A DNA stretch of 64,000 nucleotides from Embleya hyalina. Lineage in GTDB: Bacteria; Actinomycetota; Actinomycetes; Streptomycetales; Streptomycetaceae. The stretch is taken from assembly GCF_003967355.1 (NCBI RefSeq), contig NZ_BIFH01000014.1, positions 1 through 64,000 of the forward strand. The letters are read 5' to 3'. The position numbers were made by a program, and so were the translations under genes. Positions 33,853-41,514 of the stretch are shown one piece after another (positions within the stretch are counted from its first letter, which is position 1; every line of letters begins with the position of its first letter). Under the pieces are notes generated by a model. It was not told where the DNA came from, did not search any database, and saw only the letters and a program-made list of their open reading frames with translations.

Positions 33853-34179
33853 GTGAGCATCCGGGACATCGTCGAGGGCAAGAAGCAGTGGCGGGCGCAC
33901 ATGGCCAGGGTCAAGGCGCTCCCGCCCGACTACCGCATCGTCTACAAGGAGATGCAGACGTACCTGTTCAAGGTCGGCCCGCTCGACCTGCCCGACGGCC
34001 CCCTACTCCCGGGAATCGTCGACTTCTTCGAGGGGGGCGCCGCCACGGGCAAGGGCGTCCTCGAACTCATCGGCAACGACGTCGCGGCGTTCTGCGACGA
34101 CCTGATCAAGGAGTCCCCGACCCGCGCGGACGCCCTCCGGGAGTCCATCGGCGGTCGATCCAACCCGGCCGAGCAGTAG
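33853..34179 (+). CDS. DUF1048-family protein
   Basis: 108 aa. WRAHMARVKALPPDYRIVYKEMQTYLF and GNDVAAFCDDLIKE align with the preceding DUF1048 paralogue. GTG 33853 begins one base after its stop, so the two are co-translated. Third gene of the padR operon. Confidence 0.85.
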   Translation: MSIRDIVEGKKQWRAHMARVKALPPDYRIVYKEMQTYLFKVGPLDLPDGPLLPGIVDFFEGGAATGKGVLELIGNDVAAFCDDLIKESPTRADALRESIGGRSNPAEQ

Positions 34180-34279
34180 AACCGGCCCCCTCACACCGCT
34201 CGGCACGGCCCACAGGCGCCGTGCGCAGCCGCCGTGACCGCCGTGGTCGGGTCCGCAGGTGGTGGGGGAATGAGTCCGG

Positions 34280-34804
34280 TCAGCCTTCGGTGGCGTGTCC
34301 CGCGAGCGCGTCGAGGACGAGGTGCCAGGGGTGGGCGGGGATGCGGGTGCCGCCGGTGCCGGGCAGGTGTGGGACGAAGTGGGGTTCGCCGTACAGCACT
34401 TGCACGCCGCACGAGCGCAGCGTGGCCACGGCCCGGTCGACGGCTGGGTGGGCGGCCTGCGCGGCGTTCCAGAACGGCAGCGCGGCGATGGGCAGGCGGA
34501 GGCCGAGGGCTTCGGTGAGCACGCCGAGCGCGTAGGTGTCGGCGTGCCCGTCGGCCCATTTGGTGAGGGTGTTGACGGTCATCGGCGCCACGGCCACGGC
34601 CTCGTCGGCCCGCCGATATCGATGCCGAACGACCCGCCCGGAAGCCCCCTCGACGGCGGCCACGTCCACGAACCCACCCCCCTCGGCCGCCGGCGTCGCG
34701 ATCGTGCACACATCCCACCCCCGCCCGACCGCATCCCGCACCAACGTCACAACACCCGGCGCGGGCCCCGCCGCACACACGACCAGATACAACACACCAC
34801 TCAC
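34280..34804 (-). CDS. flavoprotein of the PPC-decarboxylase-like fold
   Basis: 174 aa. Begins VLYLVVCAAGPA, a Rossmann-like strand/loop of the flavoprotein family (Dfp/UbiX/EpiD), and contains the active-site-like segments VAPMTVNTLTKWADGHAD and PALPFWN (IAALPFWNAAQ). The PMT.NT motif positions match FMN-binding Asn/Thr residues of the family. Substrate unknown; such solo flavoproteins are common in actinomycetes. GTG 34804, with a G-rich ribosome-binding site. Confidence 0.82.
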   Translation of the reverse strand: MSGVLYLVVCAAGPAPGVVTLVRDAVGRGWDVCTIATPAAEGGGFVDVAAVEGASGRVVRHRYRRADEAVAVAPMTVNTLTKWADGHADTYALGVLTEALGLRLPIAALPFWNAAQAAHPAVDRAVATLRSCGVQVLYGEPHFVPHLPGTGGTRIPAHPWHLVLDALAGHATEG

Positions 34805-34880
34805 AACGAGACCCCCGATCGCACGGCCGGCCGACGCGGCGCCGAACCCATGCGCCCGTCGGTCGCGGAGCGGGGCGCCA

Positions 34881-35456
34881 CTACGACTCGCCCATGGCCT
34901 CGCGGAGCCAGTCGAGCGAGCCGGTCTCCAGGAGTTCGGCCGCGATGCGCCTGGCGGTTTCGGTGCGGATCCGCTTCTGCGAGTTCACGATCCAGCGCTC
35001 CACGTTGGCGTACCCCCGGTCCCGATACTCGATCGCCTGCACCAGGCACTCCAGCTTGTCCGCGTCACCCGCGCAGATCGCCTCGGGCGTCTCACGGGCC
35101 TCGTACTCACCGACGATCGACCGCATCAACGCCCCCAACCCGGCGGGCATGCCCTTGGACTGGTCCGCGACGATGGCCACCGCGTCCCCCTTGCCGACGT
35201 ACTTCTGACTGATGTGCGCGAGGTCTCCCGTGCGGCTCTCCCCGGTGTCGTGCCACACACTCAACAACGCCGCCCGCGCCGGATCCGCACCCTCGGACTC
35301 GGCGATGATCGACGCCAGAAGCGCGGCCCGCCACGAATGCTCGGCCACACTCTCGGGATCCTTCACCCCGGCGATCCACCACCCGGTGCGCCTGTGGTTC
35401 TTCAGCGTCCCCGCCTCGAAGAGGAAGTTCGCCACCGCTCGATCCTCGTCGGCCAC
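34881..35456 (-). CDS. HD-domain hydrolase (YfbR/HDDC2-like)
   Basis: 191 aa. HD-domain metal ligands are visible: His in SVAEHSWRAALLA, HD in VWHDTGESRTGDLAH, and a distal Asp in AGDADKLECLVQA. The closest known group is the YfbR/HDDC2 5'-deoxynucleotidases. GTG 35456 follows AAGGGG. Located 68 bases after a pterin-carbinolamine dehydratase gene on the same strand. The nucleotide substrate is inferred from family only. Confidence 0.87.
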   Translation of the reverse strand: MADEDRAVANFLFEAGTLKNHRRTGWWIAGVKDPESVAEHSWRAALLASIIAESEGADPARAALLSVWHDTGESRTGDLAHISQKYVGKGDAVAIVADQSKGMPAGLGALMRSIVGEYEARETPEAICAGDADKLECLVQAIEYRDRGYANVERWIVNSQKRIRTETARRIAAELLETGSLDWLREAMGES

Positions 35457-35524
35457 TCCATGCCCCTTGCCTGTGGTCCGGGTCCTCGAAGCCTGTCGTG
35501 CGCTCTCGGACGCTCGGTGCATCG

Positions 35525-35818
35525 CTACACGTTGACGATCGTGTCGATGGCGTCGGCGAGTTCGAAGTCGAGTTCGGTCACCACGCCACCTGCGGAGTAG
35601 GTGGTCATGCTGAACCGGACCTCCCGCCAATGCAGTTCGACGTCTGGGTGATGCTCCAGCTCCTTGGCGACCTCCGCCACCTCGGCGATCAGTCGCACAC
35701 CGTCGTGGTAGTCCACGACGTAGGACTTCGCGATGCGCGCCGAGTCCCCGGACCAGCCCTCCCGGACCGCCAGTCGAGTCGCCACATCGGCGGCATCGAG
35801 GGGTGTGCGCTTGCCCAT
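35525..35818 (-). CDS. pterin-4a-carbinolamine dehydratase-like protein, catalytic residue altered
   Basis: 97 aa. The PCD fold signature H56-H57-P58 (ELEHHPDVELHWREVRFS) is kept, but the third active-site His of the THxxxG motif is Tyr74 (TTYSAGG). Catalysis may therefore be impaired, with a structural or regulatory role more likely. ATG 35818 has GAGGAGG upstream. Follows a second PCD gene 59 bases upstream on the same strand. Confidence 0.85.
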   Translation of the reverse strand: MGKRTPLDAADVATRLAVREGWSGDSARIAKSYVVDYHDGVRLIAEVAEVAKELEHHPDVELHWREVRFSMTTYSAGGVVTELDFELADAIDTIVNV

Positions 35819-35877
35819 GAAGTCAGTCCTCCTCAGTCGCTGCCCGGCCCGCGCGGGGTCTGTCGAGGCGGCGGCGG

Positions 35878-36189
35878 TCAGTCGAGCGGGGTCGCCCCGT
35901 GTCCCTCGGCGATGGAGTCGATCCAGCGGGCGAGTTCGAAGTCGCACTCAGTGAGCCTGTTTCCGGCGTCGTGGGTGGTTACGGAGAAGCGGATCCGCTG
36001 CCAGGTGATGTGGATATCCGGGTGGTGACCGATCTCCCGGGCCTTGGCGCCGACGTACATCGCCAGGTGCAGCGTCTCGTGATACGCCTGCTTGTAGGTT
36101 CGCTCGATCGCGTCGTCGACCCGTTGCCAGCCGGGGAGTTCGGCGAGGAACTCGGCAATCCGGTCGTCGGTCAGCGGCGCGCGTGCCAT
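35878..36189 (-). CDS. pterin-4a-carbinolamine dehydratase
   Basis: 103 aa. All three active-site His residues are present: H55-H56-P57 (REIGHHPDIHITW) and H73 (TTHDAGNRLTECD), with the N-terminal helix ending PGWQRVDD. It recycles 4a-hydroxytetrahydropterin to dihydropterin. No aromatic amino-acid hydroxylase lies nearby. ATG 36189; GTG 36201 is an alternative. Divergent from an XRE regulator. Confidence 0.9.
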   Translation of the reverse strand: MARAPLTDDRIAEFLAELPGWQRVDDAIERTYKQAYHETLHLAMYVGAKAREIGHHPDIHITWQRIRFSVTTHDAGNRLTECDFELARWIDSIAEGHGATPLD

Positions 36190-36252
36190 GTCCACGTTCA
36201 CCCCCGTGTCGTCGCAGGTCGATCGTAGCCACAAGTCCGACAAGGTCACAGT

Positions 36253-36281
36253 TGTTGCCGGCCCGGCGTACCTTGGCAACA
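36253..36281. promoter_or_regulatory. inverted repeat between the PCD and XRE genes
   Basis: TGTTGCC-n15-GGCAACA, a perfect 7-base inverted repeat 29 bases upstream of the XRE regulator start; probable binding site or promoter-overlapping operator. Confidence 0.45.
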
Positions 36282-36309
36282 GGCGCACACACCACCTCCG
36301 GGGGCATCC

Positions 36310-37539
36310 ATGGACGTGCCGGCTGACCTGACGATGGGCGAGCGAATCGAGTGGTTGCGGAGGCGGCGTGGCATGAGCCGCCCGGTCCTGGCCGGTTTGT
36401 GTGGTCGCGGGCCCGACTGGCTCAAGAAGATCGAGTCCGGTGAGCGGGAACTGCGCGACCACAGACTGATACTGCGGCTGGCGTGCGTTCTCGGGCTGAC
36501 GGATCTCGGAGTCCTCACCGGTACCGGTGCCGGAGAGGTGCTTCAGCCCGTGTCACCGGCCCTGCACCACGAGTCGATCCCAGGCATCTGGGAGGCGGTG
36601 AAGAAGCGGAACCACTCCGCCGTTCGGCCTGCGGAGGCACCGGACGTGGCGGCACTCCGGGCGCGCGTCGATGCCGCCTGGCGGCTGTGGCACGGCTCGC
36701 GGTTCAACCGAAGCGAGGTCGGCGCGCTGCTGCCGGATCTGATCGGCGACGGCGAGGTTGCGGTCCGGGTGCTCGACGGGCCGGAGCGACGCGAGGCGTA
36801 CGCCGTCCTGGCCACGATCTACCACCTCGTACAGCAGCACATCGCCTACATCGCGCCCGCCGAGCTGGTGTGGGTGGTGGCCGATCGCGGCATGTCGTCC
36901 GCACAGCACGCCGACACCCCGGAGGCACTCGCGGGGGCCGCCTGGTGCTATGGCAACGCGTTGCGCGAGACGGCCGACGGAGACGAGGCGCTGGCGGTGG
37001 TGATCGACGCGGCGGATGCGATGCGGCCGCACCTCGACGACCTCGACGAGGACGCGCGGGGCCTGTACGGCGCGCTGCACCTGCATGCCGCGATCACGCA
37101 TGCGAAGTCCGGCCACGACGGGGATGCCTGGGCACACTGGCAGCGCGGCGACGCCACGGCGAAGTCCCTGCCGGCGGGTTACCTGCATCCGTGGACGGTC
37201 TTCGGGCGGACCAACGTAGACATCCACGCGGTCTCGGTGGCGGCCGACCTGCGGCGCGCGGGGACGGCATTGGAGTACGCGGATCGAATCGATCCGGAAG
37301 CCATGCCGTCGATGGAACGTCAGTCGCGGCTGTGGACGGAGAGCGCCCGCAGTCACGTCCAGCGAGGCGAGCACACGGCGGCCCTGCACCTGATGCAACG
37401 CGCGGTCACGGTAGGCCCGGAGGCGGTGCGGTTCACCCCGGCGGCGCGGGGTGTGATCGCGGAGCTGTGGCGGACCACGCGCGGTCCGCTCCGGAGCGAG
37501 GTCGTGCAACTCGCGGAGAACGTCGGCATCGTCGACTGA
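36310..37539 (+). CDS. XRE-family regulator with TPR-like C-terminal domain
   Basis: 409 aa. N-terminal HTH (about 8-65: MGERIEWLRRRRGMSRPVLAGLCGRGPDWLKKIESGERE), followed by about 300 residues of helical, TPR-like repeats (ALAGAAWCYGNALRETADGDEALAVVIDAADAM, HTAALHLMQRAVT), the layout of actinomycete regulators that sense a peptide or small ligand. ATG 36310. Followed by a terminator-like hairpin and two small genes on the same strand. Confidence 0.9.
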   Translation: MDVPADLTMGERIEWLRRRRGMSRPVLAGLCGRGPDWLKKIESGERELRDHRLILRLACVLGLTDLGVLTGTGAGEVLQPVSPALHHESIPGIWEAVKKRNHSAVRPAEAPDVAALRARVDAAWRLWHGSRFNRSEVGALLPDLIGDGEVAVRVLDGPERREAYAVLATIYHLVQQHIAYIAPAELVWVVADRGMSSAQHADTPEALAGAAWCYGNALRETADGDEALAVVIDAADAMRPHLDDLDEDARGLYGALHLHAAITHAKSGHDGDAWAHWQRGDATAKSLPAGYLHPWTVFGRTNVDIHAVSVAADLRRAGTALEYADRIDPEAMPSMERQSRLWTESARSHVQRGEHTAALHLMQRAVTVGPEAVRFTPAARGVIAELWRTTRGPLRSEVVQLAENVGIVD

Positions 37540-37552
37540 ACACGCACGGACA

Positions 37553-37599
37553 ACAGGGACGGATTTACCCTTTCGAGTGGGGGGACGATCTGTCCCTGT
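37553..37599 (+). terminator. hairpin downstream of the XRE gene
   Basis: ACAGGGACGGAT (37553-37564) pairs with ATCTGTCCCTGT (37588-37599), 12 bp including one G-U pair, with a 23-base loop and the sequence CGTCTTGT after it. Begins 14 bases after the XRE stop. Confidence 0.6.
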
Positions 37600-37777
37600 C
37601 GTCTTGTGCGTCTTCGTCCATGGTTGCGTGACTGTCCGCTGTTTCCGCGAGGAATGCCATGAGCCGACGCATGTGCACGCGCACCATGCTTGTTACGCCG
37701 ATCGGGCGGCTCGACCCGGTCCTGTCCACGTCCGATCGCACGCTCCTTCCGGACGCGGTGTTCCCACCGGTGGCACC

Positions 37778-37984
37778 GTGACGTCGCGCAGCGACATCGT
37801 CGTCCGAGTGAGCGTCACCGAATCGGGTGACTCGACCCGGCCCCACCGCATTACGTTGCCCGACCGCCCCGAACTGGACGTGACCGGCGCCGAATTGACC
37901 GTGCTGGTGCACGAGGCCCGGATGCGCCTGATGCGGACGCTGCCGCCCACGGGGATCGGCCGGATCTCGAACTCGGGCGGCTGA
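37778..37984 (+). CDS. small conserved-type protein of unknown function
   Basis: 68 aa from GTG 37778. It looks like a compact soluble domain: VRVSVTESGDSTRPHRITLPDRPELDVTGAELTVLVHEARMRLMRT, with strand-strand-helix character, and a Gly/Pro C-terminus. The upstream frame is open but without protein character. Its stop lies three bases before the next start, so the two are probably co-translated. Not recognised. Confidence 0.5.
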   Translation: MTSRSDIVVRVSVTESGDSTRPHRITLPDRPELDVTGAELTVLVHEARMRLMRTLPPTGIGRISNSGG

Positions 37985-37987
37985 GCC

Positions 37988-38536
37988 ATGCCCGATGGCG
38001 CCCGTGAGCAAGGCTGTGCCCCCGGCACCCCACGACCGGCCGCCCTCGTGCGCCTCGTCGCCGCCGTTGCCGAGCGTGAGCGGCTTCGCGGGTGGTGGCC
38101 GAACCCCGTGACGACGCCGCGCCATCGGCAGGACACGCACCGCCGGGAGTGCCGTGCCGCCGGGGCTGTGCTTCGTGGTGCGGTTGCCGACGCGTACCGG
38201 GGTGGGGTGTCCGTCGAAGTTGTCGCCCGCACCTCCGGGTTCTCGCCCGGCTATGTGCGGATGATCCTGCACCGCGTGCGCGCCGCCCCCGCTCCGGTTC
38301 CGTTTCGTGTTCGAGGAGAACTCGTGTCCACCTCACCTCCCCCCTGGTCCGTCGGCGAGCACCTGTGGCGCAGGCTCGACGGCGGCCGGCGTCACCATCT
38401 CGGCACCATCACCCGTGTGTGGCACGACGGCGACCGATGGATGGTCGAGTACGACTACGGTGCCCTCGCCGACAAGACCACCACCGCGCCCGCCGCCGAG
38501 ATGTATCGGGCCGGGCCCATGACCCGGCCCGTTTGA
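37988..38536 (+). CDS. small HTH-containing protein of unknown function
   Basis: 182 aa. Residues about 55-100 contain an HTH-like segment (GVSVEVVARTSGFSPGYVRMILHRV). From V113 (GTG 38324) a second compact domain WSVGEHLWRRLDGGRRHHLGTITRVWHDGDRWMVEYDYG looks like a small SH3-like/beta-barrel module and could be a separate protein from an internal start. The last 14 residues AAEMYRAGPMTRPV are encoded by the duplicated 43-base hairpin element, so the natural C-terminus may have been altered by its insertion. Confidence 0.55.
   Translation: MPDGAREQGCAPGTPRPAALVRLVAAVAERERLRGWWPNPVTTPRHRQDTHRRECRAAGAVLRGAVADAYRGGVSVEVVARTSGFSPGYVRMILHRVRAAPAPVPFRVRGELVSTSPPPWSVGEHLWRRLDGGRRHHLGTITRVWHDGDRWMVEYDYGALADKTTTAPAAEMYRAGPMTRPV
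38490..38532. repeat. 43-bp dispersed element, copy B
   Basis: Identical to the reverse complement of 22849-22891. The hairpin GGGCCGGG/CCCGGCCC (38508-38530) covers the final codons of the small HTH gene, whose stop follows at 38534. Like copy A it lies between convergent genes. Confidence 0.85.
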
Positions 38537-38656
38537 CCCTCGATCCGGTTCGGCACGGGCCGGGTGGGCGGTGGGGGCGGACGCGTTGTGCTTGGGTGGG
38601 GCGCCGGGCGGTCACCGAACCGACACGAGGGACGACGGCAACCTGATTCGCGAAGC

Positions 38657-39109
38657 TCAGTCGCCTTTGCGTGCTCCGTCCTCGTCGTCCTCGTCGCCGC
38701 GCGGCCAGATGGCGATGGCGATGAGGACGGCGGCCCAGATGCCGAGTGGTGCGAGTGGCCAGTAGGCGGTCGGCTCGCCCTTGAGCACGCAGCGCGTTCC
38801 CCAGACGGCGGTAAGGATCACCGCGCCGCCCAGCCAGTAGAGCCATTCCCTCAGCCATGCGCGCAGGTCCCGGCGATCTCGTTCCGCCCGCGCGGCCGGG
38901 GCCGCTCGGTCCCGTGCCGACGGCGCGGGCAGATCGGCGGTGAGCGATGCCAGTTCGCCGAGCACCGTGGCGGCGGCGGCGCGGGTTGCGCGCTCGTCGT
39001 ATTCGCCGCGGTCCAGGCGGCCCTCGGCGTAGCCGGCGGCGAGTCGCGCGAGCGTGGTGTCGCGGTCCTGGTCCGACGCGCGCATCGCGAGATCGAGTCG
39101 AGCATCCAC
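38657..39109 (-). CDS. DUF1707 membrane protein
   Basis: 150 aa. N-terminal DUF1707 domain with the characteristic MRASDQDRDTTLARLAAGYAEGRLDRGEYDERATRAAAA, a basic linker, then two membrane helices (WLYWLGGAVILTAVWG, YWPLAPLGIWAAVLIAIAIW) and a charged C-terminal end. GTG 39109 has AAGGAG upstream and is preferred over ATG 39085. Divergent from a TetR regulator. Function unknown; often cell-envelope linked. Confidence 0.85.
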   Translation of the reverse strand: MDARLDLAMRASDQDRDTTLARLAAGYAEGRLDRGEYDERATRAAAATVLGELASLTADLPAPSARDRAAPAARAERDRRDLRAWLREWLYWLGGAVILTAVWGTRCVLKGEPTAYWPLAPLGIWAAVLIAIAIWPRGDEDDEDGARKGD

Positions 39110-39179
39110 GACAATCTCCTTCCGGGCGGTCTCCGAATCTTTAGAATACAGTCGTATCCGAAACTTGTCAGGAGGTCCG

Positions 39180-39764
39180 ATGCCCAAGGTCGTGGACCGT
39201 GCCGCACAACGTCGCGCGATCGGCGCCGCGCTGTTGGACCTGGTGTCCCGCAACGGCCTCGACGACGTCAGCGTGCGCACCGTCGCCGTCGCCGCCGGGC
39301 GCTCCGCCGGCGCGGTCCAGAAGTACTTCCGCACCAAGGACGAAATGGTGCGCTTCGCCGCCGAGTTGGCCGGCGAGCAGGTGGAGCTGCGGTGGGCCGA
39401 GGTGGATGTCACCGGCCCACCGCACGAGGTGTTGCGCCGCCTGGTGCTGACCACCCTCCCGCTGGACGATGCCCGGCGCGCCGAGGCCACCGTCCGCTTC
39501 GCCTTCGTCACCCGAGCGGTCCACCATCCCGGTCTCGCCGCCACCCAACGCGAGATCGACATCGACATCCGTACGGCCCTGACCGACTGGCTCCTCGCCG
39601 CCGCGCTCCCCACGCACGACCGCGCCGATTGCGAGCGACTCGCCGACGCGGTGATCGCCCTGTCCGACGGCCTGGCCATGCGCCTGCTCTACACCCCCGA
39701 CGCGCAGGACGAACTGATCCCCGCTCTCGACCGGGCACTGCGGGCTCTCCTCACGCACCACTGA
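39180..39764 (+). CDS. TetR-family transcriptional regulator
   Basis: 194 aa. HTH region about 5-50 (AALLDLVSRNGLDDVSVRTVAVAAGRSAGAVQKYFRTKDEMV), helical ligand domain thereafter, with the C-terminal pattern ALSDGLAMRLLYTP typical of BetI-like members. ATG 39180 follows CAGGAGG. The promoter gap of 70 bases to the divergent DUF1707 gene contains ATAC-AGTC-GTAT (near 39150), a likely operator core. Confidence 0.9.
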   Translation: MPKVVDRAAQRRAIGAALLDLVSRNGLDDVSVRTVAVAAGRSAGAVQKYFRTKDEMVRFAAELAGEQVELRWAEVDVTGPPHEVLRRLVLTTLPLDDARRAEATVRFAFVTRAVHHPGLAATQREIDIDIRTALTDWLLAAALPTHDRADCERLADAVIALSDGLAMRLLYTPDAQDELIPALDRALRALLTHH

Positions 39765-39846
39765 ACCCGGCCGCCGCACGCAGGAGGGCGGACCCGCCCG
39801 CATCGCGTGAACCGCCGGTCGCCACCGGCTGGAGTAACGTGCGCAC

Positions 39847-40656
39847 GTGTCCTCGATCATGCCCGCAACCCTCGCGCTCTCCGGTCGATCCACCACCACG
39901 GCCGACCTGTTGGCCGAAGCCGCCGTGGCGCGTGGGATGGCGGTTGCCGTGCTTGCCGGGCCTCGGCCCGAACTGCGCGGCGGCGCCGTCTACTACGGCG
40001 GGCCTCTGTTTGCCGACACCGTTGCCGAGTCGTTGGACGTGGCGCTTCTGGAGCCTGCGGACGGCTGGTTGACCGCGTTGCCGCAGCGGTGGACGCGGCG
40101 GGGGATCACCGCGACGACGATGGGCGAGGCCCGCCGCCTGCGGGTGCCCGCGTTCGTGAAGCCGCCCAGCGACAAGTCGTTCGAGGCGGCGGTGTACGCG
40201 GACGGCACCCGGTTGCCCGCCGGTGTTCCCGACGCGACGCCGGTTCTGGTTGCCGAGATCCGCACCTTCGTCGTCGAGTACCGGCTGTTCGTGCTGGACG
40301 GCGTTCCGCACACCGGTTCGCGCTACGCGACCTTCGGCCGGCTCGACCCGATGCCGCTGTCCGACGACCCCAAGGCCGGGGAGGTGGCCTCGTTCGCCCG
40401 CGACCTGCTCGCGGAGCACGGCGCGGGGCTGCCGAGCGCGGTGGTCCTGGACGTCGGCCTGGCCGGCACGGCGGACAGCGCCGAGGAGCACTGGGCGGTG
40501 GTCGAGCCCAACATGGCCTGGTTCAGCAACATCTACGCCGCCGATCCGGCCCGATGCCTGGACGTGATCGTCGCCGCCGCAGGCCCCCGGGCCGCGCTGC
40601 GCCCGGCGGACACCCGCTTCGCCCGAGCACGACCCGCCGCCGCGCCCACCGACTGA
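39847..40656 (+). CDS. ATP-grasp protein (R2K-like clade)
   Basis: 269 aa. The central and C-terminal parts show an ATP-grasp-like order: FVKPPSDKSFEAAVY (nucleotide-binding Lys), VAEIRTFVVEYRLFVLDG (metal/ATP-binding acidic strand), then SAVVLDVGLA and WAVVEPNMAWFSNIY (Glu/Asn pair). It is close in style to the R2K ATP-grasp clades found in peptide or amino-acid ligation and conflict systems. No peptide substrate gene is evident. GTG 39847 start, weak ribosome-binding site. Confidence 0.75.
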   Translation: MSSIMPATLALSGRSTTTADLLAEAAVARGMAVAVLAGPRPELRGGAVYYGGPLFADTVAESLDVALLEPADGWLTALPQRWTRRGITATTMGEARRLRVPAFVKPPSDKSFEAAVYADGTRLPAGVPDATPVLVAEIRTFVVEYRLFVLDGVPHTGSRYATFGRLDPMPLSDDPKAGEVASFARDLLAEHGAGLPSAVVLDVGLAGTADSAEEHWAVVEPNMAWFSNIYAADPARCLDVIVAAAGPRAALRPADTRFARARPAAAPTD

Positions 40657-40731
40657 ACGACCCCGACCTTCGCGGGCGACGACGCTTCACCCTCGCGAGT
40701 GGAGCCGGCTCCGAAGTCGGTGCTCGCTCGC

Positions 40732-41238
40732 CTATGAACCGCCGGAGGCGCCGCGGCCCCTCGGCGGGTCGGCCTCGGCCGTCAGGTAGGCGTCGGCCAG
40801 GGTGGTGACGCACGTCAGGTTCGTGCCGAGACCCGGGCGGATGATCCAGGTCATCGACGAGCCCGGGTGGGGGCGAGGGCCCGGGAGGGTGAGGCAGCCG
40901 CCGTGGCCGACGTAGTGGTAGCGGGTGCCCTCGGCCGGGCCGACCGCGCCCTGCCATGCCTCCGCGCTGCCGGGTCCGACCAGGTAGGCCCACTTGCCCG
41001 CGTGCTCCTCGCCGATCACCGCCCCCACGGGCGCGCCCGCCGCGACCAGCAGCGCCAGCACCGCCCGGCCCAGATCGGCCCGCACCACCACGGCGTCGAA
41101 CAGCCGGCCGGTGTCCGCCGCGCGGCGTGCGCCGGGGCTGGTCAGCCAGGTGTACCGCGTGTCGCGCGGATCGCGGGTGGCGGCACTGATCCACGCGATC
41201 CCGGCCTGATTCACGCCGGCGTCTTGCTCCCGCAGCAC
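40732..41238 (-). CDS. hypothetical protein linked to an XRE/DUF397 pair
   Basis: 168 aa from GTG 41238, which has GGGAGG upstream. Alpha/beta character: LFDAVVVRADLGRAVLALLVAAGAPVGAVIG, KWAYLVGPGSAEAW, YHYVGHGGCLTLPGPRPHPG. I recognise no catalytic motif. It is divergent from the DUF5753 XRE gene across an intergenic region with three inverted repeats; proteins of this kind often accompany XRE/DUF397 loci in streptomycetes. Confidence 0.65.
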   Translation of the reverse strand: MLREQDAGVNQAGIAWISAATRDPRDTRYTWLTSPGARRAADTGRLFDAVVVRADLGRAVLALLVAAGAPVGAVIGEEHAGKWAYLVGPGSAEAWQGAVGPAEGTRYHYVGHGGCLTLPGPRPHPGSSMTWIIRPGLGTNLTCVTTLADAYLTAEADPPRGRGASGGS

Positions 41239-41301
41239 GATTCCTCGCCTCCCAAGGTTCGGGACACCGGCGCGGCCCCGGGCGCGACCGGACCCCGCGA
41301 G

Positions 41302-41388
41302 CCCTTCGGCACGTGCTCGAAGGGTCGCTGTAAGTAGCGTCCTCGCTACGGGCATCAAGTGCAAGTCAAACAACTCACCCGACTTGCA
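41302..41388. promoter_or_regulatory. cluster of three inverted repeats in a divergent promoter region
   Basis: CCCTTCG-n9-CGAAGGG (41302-41324, enclosing GCACGTGC), GTAGCG-TCCT-CGCTAC (41334-41349) and TGCAAGTC-n13-GACTTGCA (41360-41388) are all perfect. They lie between the hypothetical gene at 41238 and the XRE gene at 41515. Confidence 0.65.
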
Positions 41389-41514
41389 TCGTGTCGGATA
41401 TGAGTACCATGACGCCCATTCCTCGGGGCGAAATCCCGGAATTCCGTAGAAAAGCCCCGAGTACTGCGAAAAGCCACGACGGCGGTCGGTCGGGATCGGG
41501 ATCGGGAGGAACCA

